A stretch of 7,149 nucleotides of DNA from Bacteroidota bacterium (GTDB taxonomy: Bacteria; Bacteroidota; Bacteroidia; Chitinophagales; Chitinophagaceae), in contig JAGWPI010000084.1 of assembly GCA_028877005.1 (NCBI GenBank), forward strand, positions 1-7,149, given 5' to 3'. Below, piece after piece: positions 1 to 5,904 of this stretch; position 1 is the stretch's first letter, and each line of letters starts with the position of its first letter. The translations under genes and the position numbers were made by a program. The notes under the pieces were generated by a model, which did not search any database, had not been told where the DNA came from, and saw only the letters and a list, made by a program, of their open reading frames with translations.

Positions 1-334
1 AGGTATTTTATATGAGTTTTTAAGTACACCGGCAGGTTTGCAGGAATGGTTTGCAGATAAGGTGGATGAATGGGATGGCGTTTATAGTTTTAGCTGGAAT
101 GGGGGCACACCCGATAAAGCCAAAATTATTGACAAAGAGCAGGATAAATTCATTCGCTTTCATTGGCTGCACAGCGAAAAGAATGAATATTTTGAATTCA
201 GAATTGAAAAAACAGAAATCTCTAACCAAACCATTTTGGTGGTAAAAGATTTTGCTGAAAAAAATGAAATTAAAGACCAAAGCCGCCTTTGGGAATACCA
301 AATTAAAGAGTTATTTCACCGTTTAGGCAGCTAA
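1..334 (+). CDS. START-like domain protein (SRPBCC/AHSA1-like fold), 3' portion
   Basis: The reading frame is open from base 2 to the TAA at 332-334 and encodes 110 residues; the start lies upstream of the window. The visible protein begins near LYEFLSTPAGLQEWFADKVD, the first helix of a START/AHSA1-like ligand-binding fold. It continues with alternating strands rich in W, F and charged residues (FRFHW-type and EYFEFRIEK-type segments) and ends in an amphipathic helix (SRLWEYQIKELFHRLGS). This matches the small START-like domain proteins of Bacteroidota, which are usually about 125-130 residues, so roughly 15-20 N-terminal residues are missing. They are presumed cytoplasmic, and their ligand and function are not established. 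The gene converges on the next one with a 4-bp overlap of stop codons, leaving no room for a terminator between them. Family call fairly sure; biological role unknown. Confidence 0.8.
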   Translation, partial: GILYEFLSTPAGLQEWFADKVDEWDGVYSFSWNGGTPDKAKIIDKEQDKFIRFHWLHSEKNEYFEFRIEKTEISNQTILVVKDFAEKNEIKDQSRLWEYQIKELFHRLGS

Positions 335-915
335 TTGAATACATTATTCATTAACGCTTCAAATGAATCGTGAAAAAAAGCGGGGGCTTCTGCCCATTGC
401 GCTAAGGGTATTTTTTTAACTACTTTCAAAAAAGGCTTTTCCATTAATATTGCACTATTTAAATGCACTAACGGAATTGTATTGCTGCTGTTAATTTCAT
501 GTTGCCATTTATCTTCATCAATTAATACCAACCAGCTTTTGTCGTATGCAGACAAGTGTTGCAATGCTGGTGCATATTGTGGTATAAATACACCACTCAT
601 TTGAAGTGTTATGCTAAAGTAATGTCCCCACCAAAAATAACTGCGGATAGCCAACTCAGATTCCTTAGTAAAATAACGCGGATAATCAAGCATTACCCAA
701 GGTAAACCCTGATAATTTTCGCCATTATATATTTTGGGATTAACTTGCTTTACAACATTCGGCATATTTTGTGCAGCATGCAACAAAATTTGATATTGAC
801 GACAAGTTTCACCCAACAATTCATTAGTAGCTTTAATAATACGGTTCTTTGTTAAAATAATCGGGATGTTAGTAACCAGTTCTAATTCTGCTGCCGAAAG
901 TTTTACATTTGCCAT
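331..915 (-). CDS. Conserved hypothetical protein, 194 aa, unknown function
   Basis: A complete frame on the minus strand runs from the ATG at 915-913 to the TAG at 333-331. I recall similar proteins annotated only as hypothetical in Bacteroidota and know of no assigned function. There is no signal peptide or clear membrane helix. The N-terminal 60 residues look helical (a run with CRQYQILLHAAQN at about 38-50). The centre holds the most distinctive blocks: ENYQGLPWVMLDYPR at 66-80 and RSYFWWGHYFSITLQMSGV at 91-109, both rich in aromatics and Gly/Pro and probably the conserved core. The C-terminal third contains DEDKWQHE (133-140) and a final helix. It could be an enzyme or binding protein of the cytosol, but no catalytic signature is evident. 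Its start lies 27 bp from the divergent LPS-export permease and its stop overlaps that of the START-like gene. Reality of the gene is well supported by length, composition and the tightly packed ends. Confidence 0.85.
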   Translation of the reverse strand: MANVKLSAAELELVTNIPIILTKNRIIKATNELLGETCRQYQILLHAAQNMPNVVKQVNPKIYNGENYQGLPWVMLDYPRYFTKESELAIRSYFWWGHYFSITLQMSGVFIPQYAPALQHLSAYDKSWLVLIDEDKWQHEINSSNTIPLVHLNSAILMEKPFLKVVKKIPLAQWAEAPAFFHDSFEALMNNVFN

Positions 916-932
916 AACACAACAATAGTAAG

Positions 933-938
933 AAAGGA
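933..938 (+). promoter_or_regulatory. Shine-Dalgarno-like AAAGGA ahead of the GTG start of the permease gene
   Basis: AAAGGA lies 4 nt before the GTG at 943. No ATG is available in frame between the upstream minus-strand gene and 943, so this purine-rich stretch supports GTG as the start. It stands out because the other genes here have only A/T-rich leaders without such a site, as is usual in Bacteroidota. Confidence 0.4.
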
Positions 939-942
939 ATTT

Positions 943-2403
943 GTGATAAAAAAATTAGACATTTTAGTAGTACGCGCTTTTATTGGCCCCTTTCTGGCCA
1001 CTTTTTTAATTGCATTATTTGTGTTGGTAATGCAGTTTTTTTGGTTGTATATCGACGATTTGGTTGGGAAGGGCATTGATTTTGGCACATTGGCCTATTT
1101 AACCGGACTGGTGGCCATTACCTGGGTACCATTAGCATTACCCTTGGCACTATTACTTTCATCCATCATGACTTTTGGCAATTTGGGCGAAAGCTTTGAA
1201 ATTGTTGCCATTAAAGCGGCCGGTATACCCTTATTACGTTTTATGCGGCCATTATTAATTGTTACCATACTAATTAGCGGTATTGCTTTTTTGTTTGCCA
1301 ATAATATTATTCCGGTAGCACAACTAAAATTAGCATCCCTTCAATATGATATTATTGTAGCAAAACCAGCATTCGATATTAAGGAAGGTGTTTTTTATAA
1401 TAAAATTGAAGGCAATGTAATTAAGCTGGGTAAAAAAGAAAGCGATGACAGTACCATTAAAAAAATTGTAATCTTCAAAAAAACTTATGGCTTACAAGAT
1501 AATTTAATTACGGCAGAAAGTGGGGTAATGAAAGTTACTCCCGATAAAAAATTTTTAGAATTTGAATTGAAAGATGGATATAGCTATGAAGAAAAAGGGC
1601 CTAGGCAAACCATTCAAACCGATTTTACCCGCACCCATTTTGATACCTACACCAAGTTGTTTGATCTAAGCACTTTTCAAATGAATAGAACCAAAGACAG
1701 TGCTTTTATTTACGACCCTAAAATGCTCAGTGTTCGCCAATTAAATACCACAATAGACTCATTAGAAAATTTAGGTGCCTACTATTTAAAGCGCTCTAAA
1801 ATAGAAATTAATCCCTATTTATCTTTTGCTAAATACATGGATTCTACTTGGCCAAAAGTAGATACCGGTTTCTTACAATCAGTTACTTCTCTTCAACAAC
1901 TAATTCCCGATTCAGAAAGACATTATATACAAGAACGCAGTTTAAGCCAACTAAGTACTATTTCTAATAATGTTACTTTAATTTACGACGATTATAAAAC
2001 CAGACAAGATTCTTTATTAAAACATGAAATTGAATGGCATCGTAAATTTACATTAAGTGTTGCCTGCATTGTATTGTTTTTAATTGGCGCCCCTCTTGGC
2101 TCTATTATTCGTAAAGGCGGATTAGGAACACCGCTGGTTTTTGCTATTATTTTCTTTGTTTTGTTTCACCTACTAAATACCTTCGGAGAAAAATTTGCTA
2201 AAAGTAATGTTATGAGTCCACTGGCAGGCATGTGGCTATCAACGCTTGTATTAATACCCATCGGATTTTTTCTTACCATAAAAGCCATGCGCGACTCTCA
2301 ACTATTTAACCAAGAGTTTTATTACCGAACATTTAAAACTTTTAGAAAATTTATTCATACAAAGAAAAAAGAATATCAAAATAAACACAAGAGCATTGAA
2401 TAA
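943..2403 (+). CDS. LptF/LptG-family permease (YjgP/YjgQ), LPS export
   Basis: This is an inner-membrane subunit of the type expected in the Lpt ABC transporter, which extracts lipopolysaccharide from the inner membrane and drives it along the periplasmic bridge to the outer membrane. The 486-residue protein has the family layout: three N-terminal membrane segments (about 12-37, 50-78, 101-122), a large periplasmic region (about 125-365) and three C-terminal segments (about 367-388, 396-413, 428-447). The GESFEIVAIKAAGIPLLR stretch (82-99) fits the cytoplasmic coupling helix that meets the LptB ATPase. GAPLGSIIRKGG (382-393) after TM4 is also typical. It is longer than the roughly 360-residue E. 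coli LptF and LptG. The extra length is in the periplasmic part, where about 245-365 looks mostly helical and linker-like after the beta-jellyroll. The C-terminal tail (464-486) is very basic. I cannot tell LptF from LptG, and no lptA, lptB or lptC is in the window. GTG is the only reasonable start. Confidence 0.92.
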   Translation: MIKKLDILVVRAFIGPFLATFLIALFVLVMQFFWLYIDDLVGKGIDFGTLAYLTGLVAITWVPLALPLALLLSSIMTFGNLGESFEIVAIKAAGIPLLRFMRPLLIVTILISGIAFLFANNIIPVAQLKLASLQYDIIVAKPAFDIKEGVFYNKIEGNVIKLGKKESDDSTIKKIVIFKKTYGLQDNLITAESGVMKVTPDKKFLEFELKDGYSYEEKGPRQTIQTDFTRTHFDTYTKLFDLSTFQMNRTKDSAFIYDPKMLSVRQLNTTIDSLENLGAYYLKRSKIEINPYLSFAKYMDSTWPKVDTGFLQSVTSLQQLIPDSERHYIQERSLSQLSTISNNVTLIYDDYKTRQDSLLKHEIEWHRKFTLSVACIVLFLIGAPLGSIIRKGGLGTPLVFAIIFFVLFHLLNTFGEKFAKSNVMSPLAGMWLSTLVLIPIGFFLTIKAMRDSQLFNQEFYYRTFKTFRKFIHTKKKEYQNKHKSIE

Positions 2404-2469
2404 GCCCACTATTTAGGGCAACTGCTAAAATTACAAGCCTCTTCCTCTATTTACAAGTTGTTTGTTGTT

Positions 2470-2477
2470 TACCTTCG
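2470..2477 (+). promoter_or_regulatory. Candidate Bacteroidota -7 box TACCTTCG upstream of the OsmC-family gene
   Basis: TACCTTCG differs at one position from the Bacteroidota -7 consensus TAnnTTTG and sits 17 nt before the ATG at 2495, in the 91-bp gap after the permease gene. No convincing -33 TTTG was seen at the usual distance, so the call rests on the -7 box and its placement. The rest of the gap is A/T-rich and shows no other feature. Confidence 0.38.
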
Positions 2478-2494
2478 TTAATTAAATATTTTAT

Positions 2495-2923
2495 ATGAAA
2501 ACAACTACTACATGGATTAGCCATCTGGCTTTTAATAGTGTTGACGATAACAACCACATTGTACGTTTAGATACAACTGAAGCCGATGGTAGTTTAAACA
2601 GCGGCATAAGTCCTAAAAAAATGCTTTTGGGTGCTTTAAATACTTGTAGTGGAATGGATGTTGTAGGTATTTTACAAAAAATGAAAGTACCATTTACTTT
2701 TTTTGAAATAGAAGCCAATGCAGAACAAACTACTACCCACCCAAAAGTGTTTACCTACATTCAATTAGTATATAAAGCAGATATTGACACTAATGATGCA
2801 GAAAAATTTAAAAAAGCTATTGAACTTTCGCTAAACACTTATTGTGGCATTGCAGCTATGTTACAAAAACATTGCCCCATTAATTATAGTATTAAGGTAC
2901 TGCCCTCCAACCATAAACAATAA
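2495..2923 (+). CDS. OsmC family protein (thiol peroxidase-like)
   Basis: OsmC/Ohr proteins are cytoplasmic dimeric thiol peroxidases that reduce organic hydroperoxides using two cysteines; the YhfA-like branch has a less certain substrate. The 142-residue length is normal. The protein shows the N-terminal strands, then GISPKKMLLGALNTCSGMD with Cys51 at the start of the long central helix, and SLNTYCGIAAML with Cys117 on the second helix; these are the two positions where OsmC proteins carry their reactive cysteines. A third cysteine (Cys127) follows in HCPINYSI. The pattern resembles YhfA-like OsmC proteins more than the organic-hydroperoxide-specific Ohr type. The ATG at 2495 starts the expected first strand (TTTTWISHLAF). 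The next gene begins 5 bp after its stop, so the two are probably one transcript, pairing a redox protein with a metal exporter. Confidence 0.9.
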   Translation: MKTTTTWISHLAFNSVDDNNHIVRLDTTEADGSLNSGISPKKMLLGALNTCSGMDVVGILQKMKVPFTFFEIEANAEQTTTHPKVFTYIQLVYKADIDTNDAEKFKKAIELSLNTYCGIAAMLQKHCPINYSIKVLPSNHKQ

Positions 2924-2928
2924 ATACT

Positions 2929-3921
2929 TTGCAGAAAGAACAACAAAATTATCGGCTACAATTATTGATTACGCTACTAAGTATTATACTGTTTGTTGTA
3001 AAAATAGTAGCTTTTTATCTTACCAACTCTATTGCCATTCTTACCGATGCATTAGAAAGTACGGTAAACATGCTGGCAGGTTTAATTGGATTATATTCCT
3101 TATATGTAGCTGCTAAACCTAAAGATAAAGAACATCCTTACGGGCATGGTAAAGCTGAATTTATTTCAGCTGCTGTTGAAGGTTCTTTAATTATAGCCGC
3201 AGGTATCTATATAATTTTTCAAACAGGCCAAAGTTTTTTTATTAAAAAAAATATTAAAGATTTAGATCAGGGAATTATTTTGGTAGCCATTACCGCCATC
3301 ATTAATTTTTTGGCAGGTTGGTGGTGCTTACATATTGGAAAATTAAACAACTCACTGGCTTTAAAAGCCAGTGGTAAACATTTACAGTTAGATACTTACT
3401 CCACCATAGTTATTATTGCAGGTTTATTTATTATTAAAATAACCAATTTATTTTGGTTAGATAAGTTATTGGCATTGGCCATCAGTGTTATCATTATGAT
3501 AAATGGCTATAAAATTGTTCGTGCCTCATTAGCAGGTATTATGGATGAAGCAGATATGGCACTATTAAAAAAACTGGTTATTACATTAAACCAAAATAGA
3601 CGAAATAACTGGATTGATTTACACAACCTCCGGGTAATTAAATATGGCGCTACATTACATGTAGACTGCCATTTAACCCTACCTTGGTATATGAATTTAC
3701 ATGAAGCACATGCGGAAGTAGATGAACTGGAAGCATTAGTAATTAGTACTTTTGGTGATAATATTGAACTTTTTGTTCATACTGATGGCTGCCTGCCCTT
3801 TAGTTGTCCGGTTTGCATTAAAACCAATTGCAGTGTAAGAGTACATGCTTTTACCCATCAAGTAGACTGGACATTAGATAATATTCTCTCTAACCAAAAA
3901 CACAATGCACCACTCACTTAA
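2929..3921 (+). CDS. Cation diffusion facilitator (CDF) family metal transporter
   Basis: This inner-membrane antiporter is expected to export a divalent metal such as Zn, Fe or Mn in exchange for protons. The 330 residues give about six membrane helices (near 10-30, 35-62, 78-100, 115-136, 156-174, 178-195) followed by a cytoplasmic dimerisation domain. Visible family motifs are SIAILTDALESTVN in TM2 (34-47), HPYGHGKAEF after TM2 (69-78) and KHLQLD (150-155), which carries the TM5 His151-xxx-Asp155 pair. In the C-terminal domain, His248, His261, His284 and Asp286 match the cytoplasmic metal-site positions of E. coli YiiP. Immediately after comes Cys288-x4-Cys293-x2-Cys296-x4-Cys301. The two TM2 positions that are Asp45 and Asp49 in YiiP are Glu43 and Asn47 here, so metal preference cannot be assigned. 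The TTG start at 2929 is the only usable one: an in-frame stop lies at 2914-2916 and the first internal ATG falls within TM2. Confidence 0.93.
   Translation: MQKEQQNYRLQLLITLLSIILFVVKIVAFYLTNSIAILTDALESTVNMLAGLIGLYSLYVAAKPKDKEHPYGHGKAEFISAAVEGSLIIAAGIYIIFQTGQSFFIKKNIKDLDQGIILVAITAIINFLAGWWCLHIGKLNNSLALKASGKHLQLDTYSTIVIIAGLFIIKITNLFWLDKLLALAISVIIMINGYKIVRASLAGIMDEADMALLKKLVITLNQNRRNNWIDLHNLRVIKYGATLHVDCHLTLPWYMNLHEAHAEVDELEALVISTFGDNIELFVHTDGCLPFSCPVCIKTNCSVRVHAFTHQVDWTLDNILSNQKHNAPLT
3353..3373. repeat. 21-bp perfect inverted repeat inside the CDF transporter gene
   Basis: CACTGGCTTT (3353-3362) and AAAGCCAGTG (3364-3373) are exact inverted copies around a single A. As RNA this could form a 9-bp stem with a 3-nt loop. 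It encodes SLALKASGK just ahead of the TM5 HxxxD motif, a well-conserved protein stretch, and no T-run follows, so it does not look like a terminator. It may be a coding coincidence; the symmetry itself is certain, a function is not. Confidence 0.5.
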
Positions 3922-3945
3922 CAATTTATTTTGCCATTAACTTGG

Positions 3946-3953
3946 TACCTTTA
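3946..3953 (+). promoter_or_regulatory. Candidate -7 box TACCTTTA upstream of the dipeptidase gene
   Basis: TACCTTTA matches the TAnnTTTG consensus at all but the last base and lies 40 nt before the ATG at 3994, in the 72-bp gap after the transporter gene. Transcription from here would start inside the extension read from the TTG at 3931, which supports the downstream ATG as the true start. A TTTTG at 3929-3933 is too close to be a well-spaced -33 element. Only the -7 box supports the call. Confidence 0.35.
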
Positions 3954-3993
3954 CCACTTCATTTACAATTTAAAAAAATTAAAAAATGCACAT

Positions 3994-5373
3994 ATGGAAT
4001 CATGGAAGAATTACATTGAGATGAATCAACAGCGATTTTTAAACGAGCTGATTGATATATTAAAAATACCCAGTATCAGTTCCAAAAGCGAACATATACC
4101 CGATATGCAGACTTGTGCCGCTATGGTTGAAAAAAAATTACAAGAAGCGGGTGCTGATAAAGTAACCATTTTCAAAACAAATGGCCACCCAATTGTATAT
4201 GCAGAAAAAATAATAGACCCCACCAAACCTACAGTTTTGGTGTATGGGCATTATGATGTGCAACCGGCCGATCCGCTAAATCTTTGGAATAGCCCTCCGT
4301 TTGAACCAATAGTAAAAGAAGGTAAAATTTATGCAAGAGGTGCAGCTGATGATAAAGGCCAATTTTATATGCACGTTAAAGCATTAGAAACCATGCTGCA
4401 AACTCAATCAATGCCTTGCAATATGAAATTAATTATTGAAGGAGAAGAAGAAGTAGGCAGCCCCAACCTTGCCACATTTGTTGAAACACACCAAGATTTA
4501 TTGGCTTGTGATGTAATTCTTATCAGCGACACTTCTATGATTGCTTTAGATACTCCATCTATTGATGTAGGGGTGCGCGGACTAAGTTATATTGAAGTAG
4601 AAGTTACCGGCCCTAACCGCGATTTACATAGCGGTGTATATGGGGGTGCCGTTGCAAATCCTGCTACTATATTAGCCAAGCTAATTGCATCCTGCCACGA
4701 TGAAAATAACCATATTACAATTCCGGGTTTTTATGATGATGTATTAGAAGTTAGTAAAGAAGAAAGAGCCGAAATGGCCAAAGCTCCCTTTAATGAAGCA
4801 GCATATAAAAAAGAGTTAGGCATTACCGATGTTTGGGGCGAAAAAGGCTATTCAACCATCGAACGCACAGGCATTCGTCCTACTTTAGAGGTAAATGGTA
4901 TTTGGAGTGGTTATACCGGCGAAGGTGCAAAAACAGTTTTGCCCTCAAAAGCTTATGCTAAAATTTCAGCACGTTTGGTGCCTAATCAATCTTCTAAAAA
5001 AATAACAGCTGCGCTTATTCACTATTTTGAACATGCTGCACCGGCAGGTGTTACCGTAAAAGCTACAGAACATCATGGTGGCGAAGCATACTTAACCCCT
5101 ATTGATTCTATTGAATATTTAGCAGCTGCAAAAGCAATGCTCACTACTTTAGGCAAAGAACCTGTTCCTGTTCGTGGCGGCGGCAGTATTCCTATTTGTG
5201 CCTTGTTTGAAAAAGCTTTACACAAAAAAATTGTTTTTCTTGGATTTGGCTTAGATAATGACAATTTACATAGCCCCAACGAAAAATTTGATTTAGCTAA
5301 TTTTTATAAAGGCATTGAAACCATTCCTTATTTCTGCCAATATTATACAGAATTACATAAAGCAAAACATTAA
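3994..5373 (+). CDS. M20-family metallopeptidase (CNDP/PepV-like dipeptidase)
   Basis: This is a cytoplasmic di-zinc (or di-manganese) dipeptidase of peptidase family M20, similar to the cytosolic nonspecific dipeptidase/carnosinase group, and probably takes part in peptide turnover. Numbering from the ATG at 3994 (459 residues), the expected metal and catalytic positions are all present: His86 and Asp88 in GHYDVQP, bridging Asp119 in ARGAADDKGQ, catalytic Glu152 and ligand Glu153 in GEEEVGS, Asp179 in LISDT, and His426 in NLHSPNEKFD. His212 in RDLHSGVYGG corresponds to the dimerisation-domain histidine that reaches the partner's active site. The lid domain spans about 190-370. The frame extends back to a TTG at 3931, but those 21 residues are unlike the family N-terminus and overlap the candidate promoter. 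The ATG at 3994 follows an A-rich leader and puts the first helix (QQRFLNELIDILKIPS) where the family has it. Exact substrate is not predictable. The gene ends 20 bp before a strong terminator. Confidence 0.93.
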   Translation: MESWKNYIEMNQQRFLNELIDILKIPSISSKSEHIPDMQTCAAMVEKKLQEAGADKVTIFKTNGHPIVYAEKIIDPTKPTVLVYGHYDVQPADPLNLWNSPPFEPIVKEGKIYARGAADDKGQFYMHVKALETMLQTQSMPCNMKLIIEGEEEVGSPNLATFVETHQDLLACDVILISDTSMIALDTPSIDVGVRGLSYIEVEVTGPNRDLHSGVYGGAVANPATILAKLIASCHDENNHITIPGFYDDVLEVSKEERAEMAKAPFNEAAYKKELGITDVWGEKGYSTIERTGIRPTLEVNGIWSGYTGEGAKTVLPSKAYAKISARLVPNQSSKKITAALIHYFEHAAPAGVTVKATEHHGGEAYLTPIDSIEYLAAAKAMLTTLGKEPVPVRGGGSIPICALFEKALHKKIVFLGFGLDNDNLHSPNEKFDLANFYKGIETIPYFCQYYTELHKAKH

Positions 5374-5393
5374 TACACTAAATATCTTATAGC

Positions 5394-5427
5394 AAAATAG
5401 CGCAACACCAATAGTTGCGCTATTTTT
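5394..5427 (+). terminator. Rho-independent terminator after the dipeptidase gene
   Basis: AAAATAGCGCAAC (5394-5406) and GTTGCGCTATTTT (5414-5426) form a perfect 13-bp stem with the 7-nt loop ACCAATA, followed by T at 5427 so that the right arm runs out in TATTTTT. It begins 20 bp after the dipeptidase stop and separates that gene from the S4-trmD operon. The A-run on the left arm would also let it act in the reverse direction, but no minus-strand gene reads into it. Confidence 0.92.
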
Positions 5428-5465
5428 AGTTATACCTGCTCATTTATTTTCCTCAAAAAAAATAT

Positions 5466-5473
5466 TACCTTCA
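5466..5473 (+). promoter_or_regulatory. Weak candidate -7 box TACCTTCA upstream of the S4-domain gene
   Basis: TACCTTCA shares TAnnTT with the Bacteroidota -7 consensus but differs at the last two bases. It lies 26 nt before the ATG at 5500 and downstream of the terminator at 5394-5427, where a new promoter is needed. The A-run at 5455-5462 lies just upstream. Support comes mainly from position and from its likeness to the box ahead of the OsmC gene. Confidence 0.28.
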
Positions 5474-5499
5474 TCATTACTTATTACAATGTATGTTAC

Positions 5500-5892
5500 A
5501 TGGATACAGTAAAAGAAAAAATAAGAATTGATAAATACTTGTGGTGTATACGCATTTTTAAAACCCGTTCGCTGGCAAGTGAAGCCTGCGAAAAAGGCAA
5601 AGTAAAATATCTGGGCAATAATGTTAAACCCTCAAAAACGGTTACTATTGGCGATGAATATGAAATTAAAACCGAAACCCGTAAATGGATAATAAAAGTT
5701 ACAGCACTGTTAAACCACCGGGTTGCGTATGCAGAAGCAATAAAACATTATATAGATATAACACCGGTTGAAGCTTTGGAGAAACCGGCTTTTCTGCCTC
5801 CCTCATTCCATACAGGCAAGCGTTTGAGTAAAATTGGCCGCCCAACTAAAAGAGAAAGAAGAGATTTAGACAATTTTATGGAAAGTGAATAG
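5500..5892 (+). CDS. S4-domain RNA-binding protein, Hsp15 (HslR)-like
   Basis: Hsp15 proteins bind stalled 50S subunits that still carry peptidyl-tRNA and help recycle them; this 130-residue protein has the size and layout of that family. An S4 domain fills about 8-66: IRIDKYLWCIRIFKTRSLASEAC gives the characteristic first helices, GKVKYLGNNVKPSKTVTIGDEYEI the RNA-binding turn and strand, and RKWIIKV the last strand. After a linker comes a strongly basic C-terminus, with HTGKRLSKIGRPTKRERRDLDNF at about 104-126, a tail typical of the group. It acts in the cytoplasm on rRNA. The ATG at 5500 begins only a few residues before the domain and no Shine-Dalgarno is visible. The trmD start lies 12 bp after its stop, making a likely two-gene translation-related operon. 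S4 assignment is firm; Hsp15 function is inferred from homology. Confidence 0.92.
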   Translation: MDTVKEKIRIDKYLWCIRIFKTRSLASEACEKGKVKYLGNNVKPSKTVTIGDEYEIKTETRKWIIKVTALLNHRVAYAEAIKHYIDITPVEALEKPAFLPPSFHTGKRLSKIGRPTKRERRDLDNFMESE

Positions 5893-5900
5893 CATCTTTG
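5893..5900 (+). promoter_or_regulatory. Candidate -7 box CATCTTTG directly ahead of trmD
   Basis: CATCTTTG differs from TAnnTTTG only at its first base. It fills most of the 12-bp gap between the S4 gene stop and the trmD ATG, ending 4 nt before the ATG at 5905. If active, transcription would begin at or almost at the start codon, giving a leaderless or near-leaderless trmD message in addition to any cotranscript from the S4 gene. Confidence 0.35.
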
Positions 5901-5904
5901 CAAA

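Noticed and set aside
903..1088. Minus-strand open frame of about 61 codons opposite the permease N-terminus
   Set aside because: It lies opposite well-supported coding sequence, has unremarkable low-complexity composition and overlaps the real minus-strand gene's start; it is a shadow frame.
2404..2419. GCCC...GGGC hairpin just after the permease stop as a terminator
   Set aside because: The stem is only 4 bp with an 8-nt loop and no T-run follows; too weak to call.
2431..2457. Direct repeat TTACAAG at 2431 and 2451
   Set aside because: Seven bases in A/T-rich DNA is expected by chance and no regulator site is implied.
2478..2485. Palindrome TTAATTAA upstream of the OsmC gene as an operator
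   Set aside because: An 8-bp A/T-only palindrome is common in this composition and nothing else supports an operator.
2844..3116. Plus-strand frame bridging the OsmC and transporter genes
   Set aside because: It overlaps the ends of two genes with clear family motifs in other frames and has no recognisable protein features.
3931..3993. N-terminal extension of the dipeptidase from a TTG at 3931
   Set aside because: The 21 extra residues (MPLTWYLYHFIYN...) do not look like the family N-terminus and cover a promoter-like box and an A-rich leader; the ATG at 3994 fits better.
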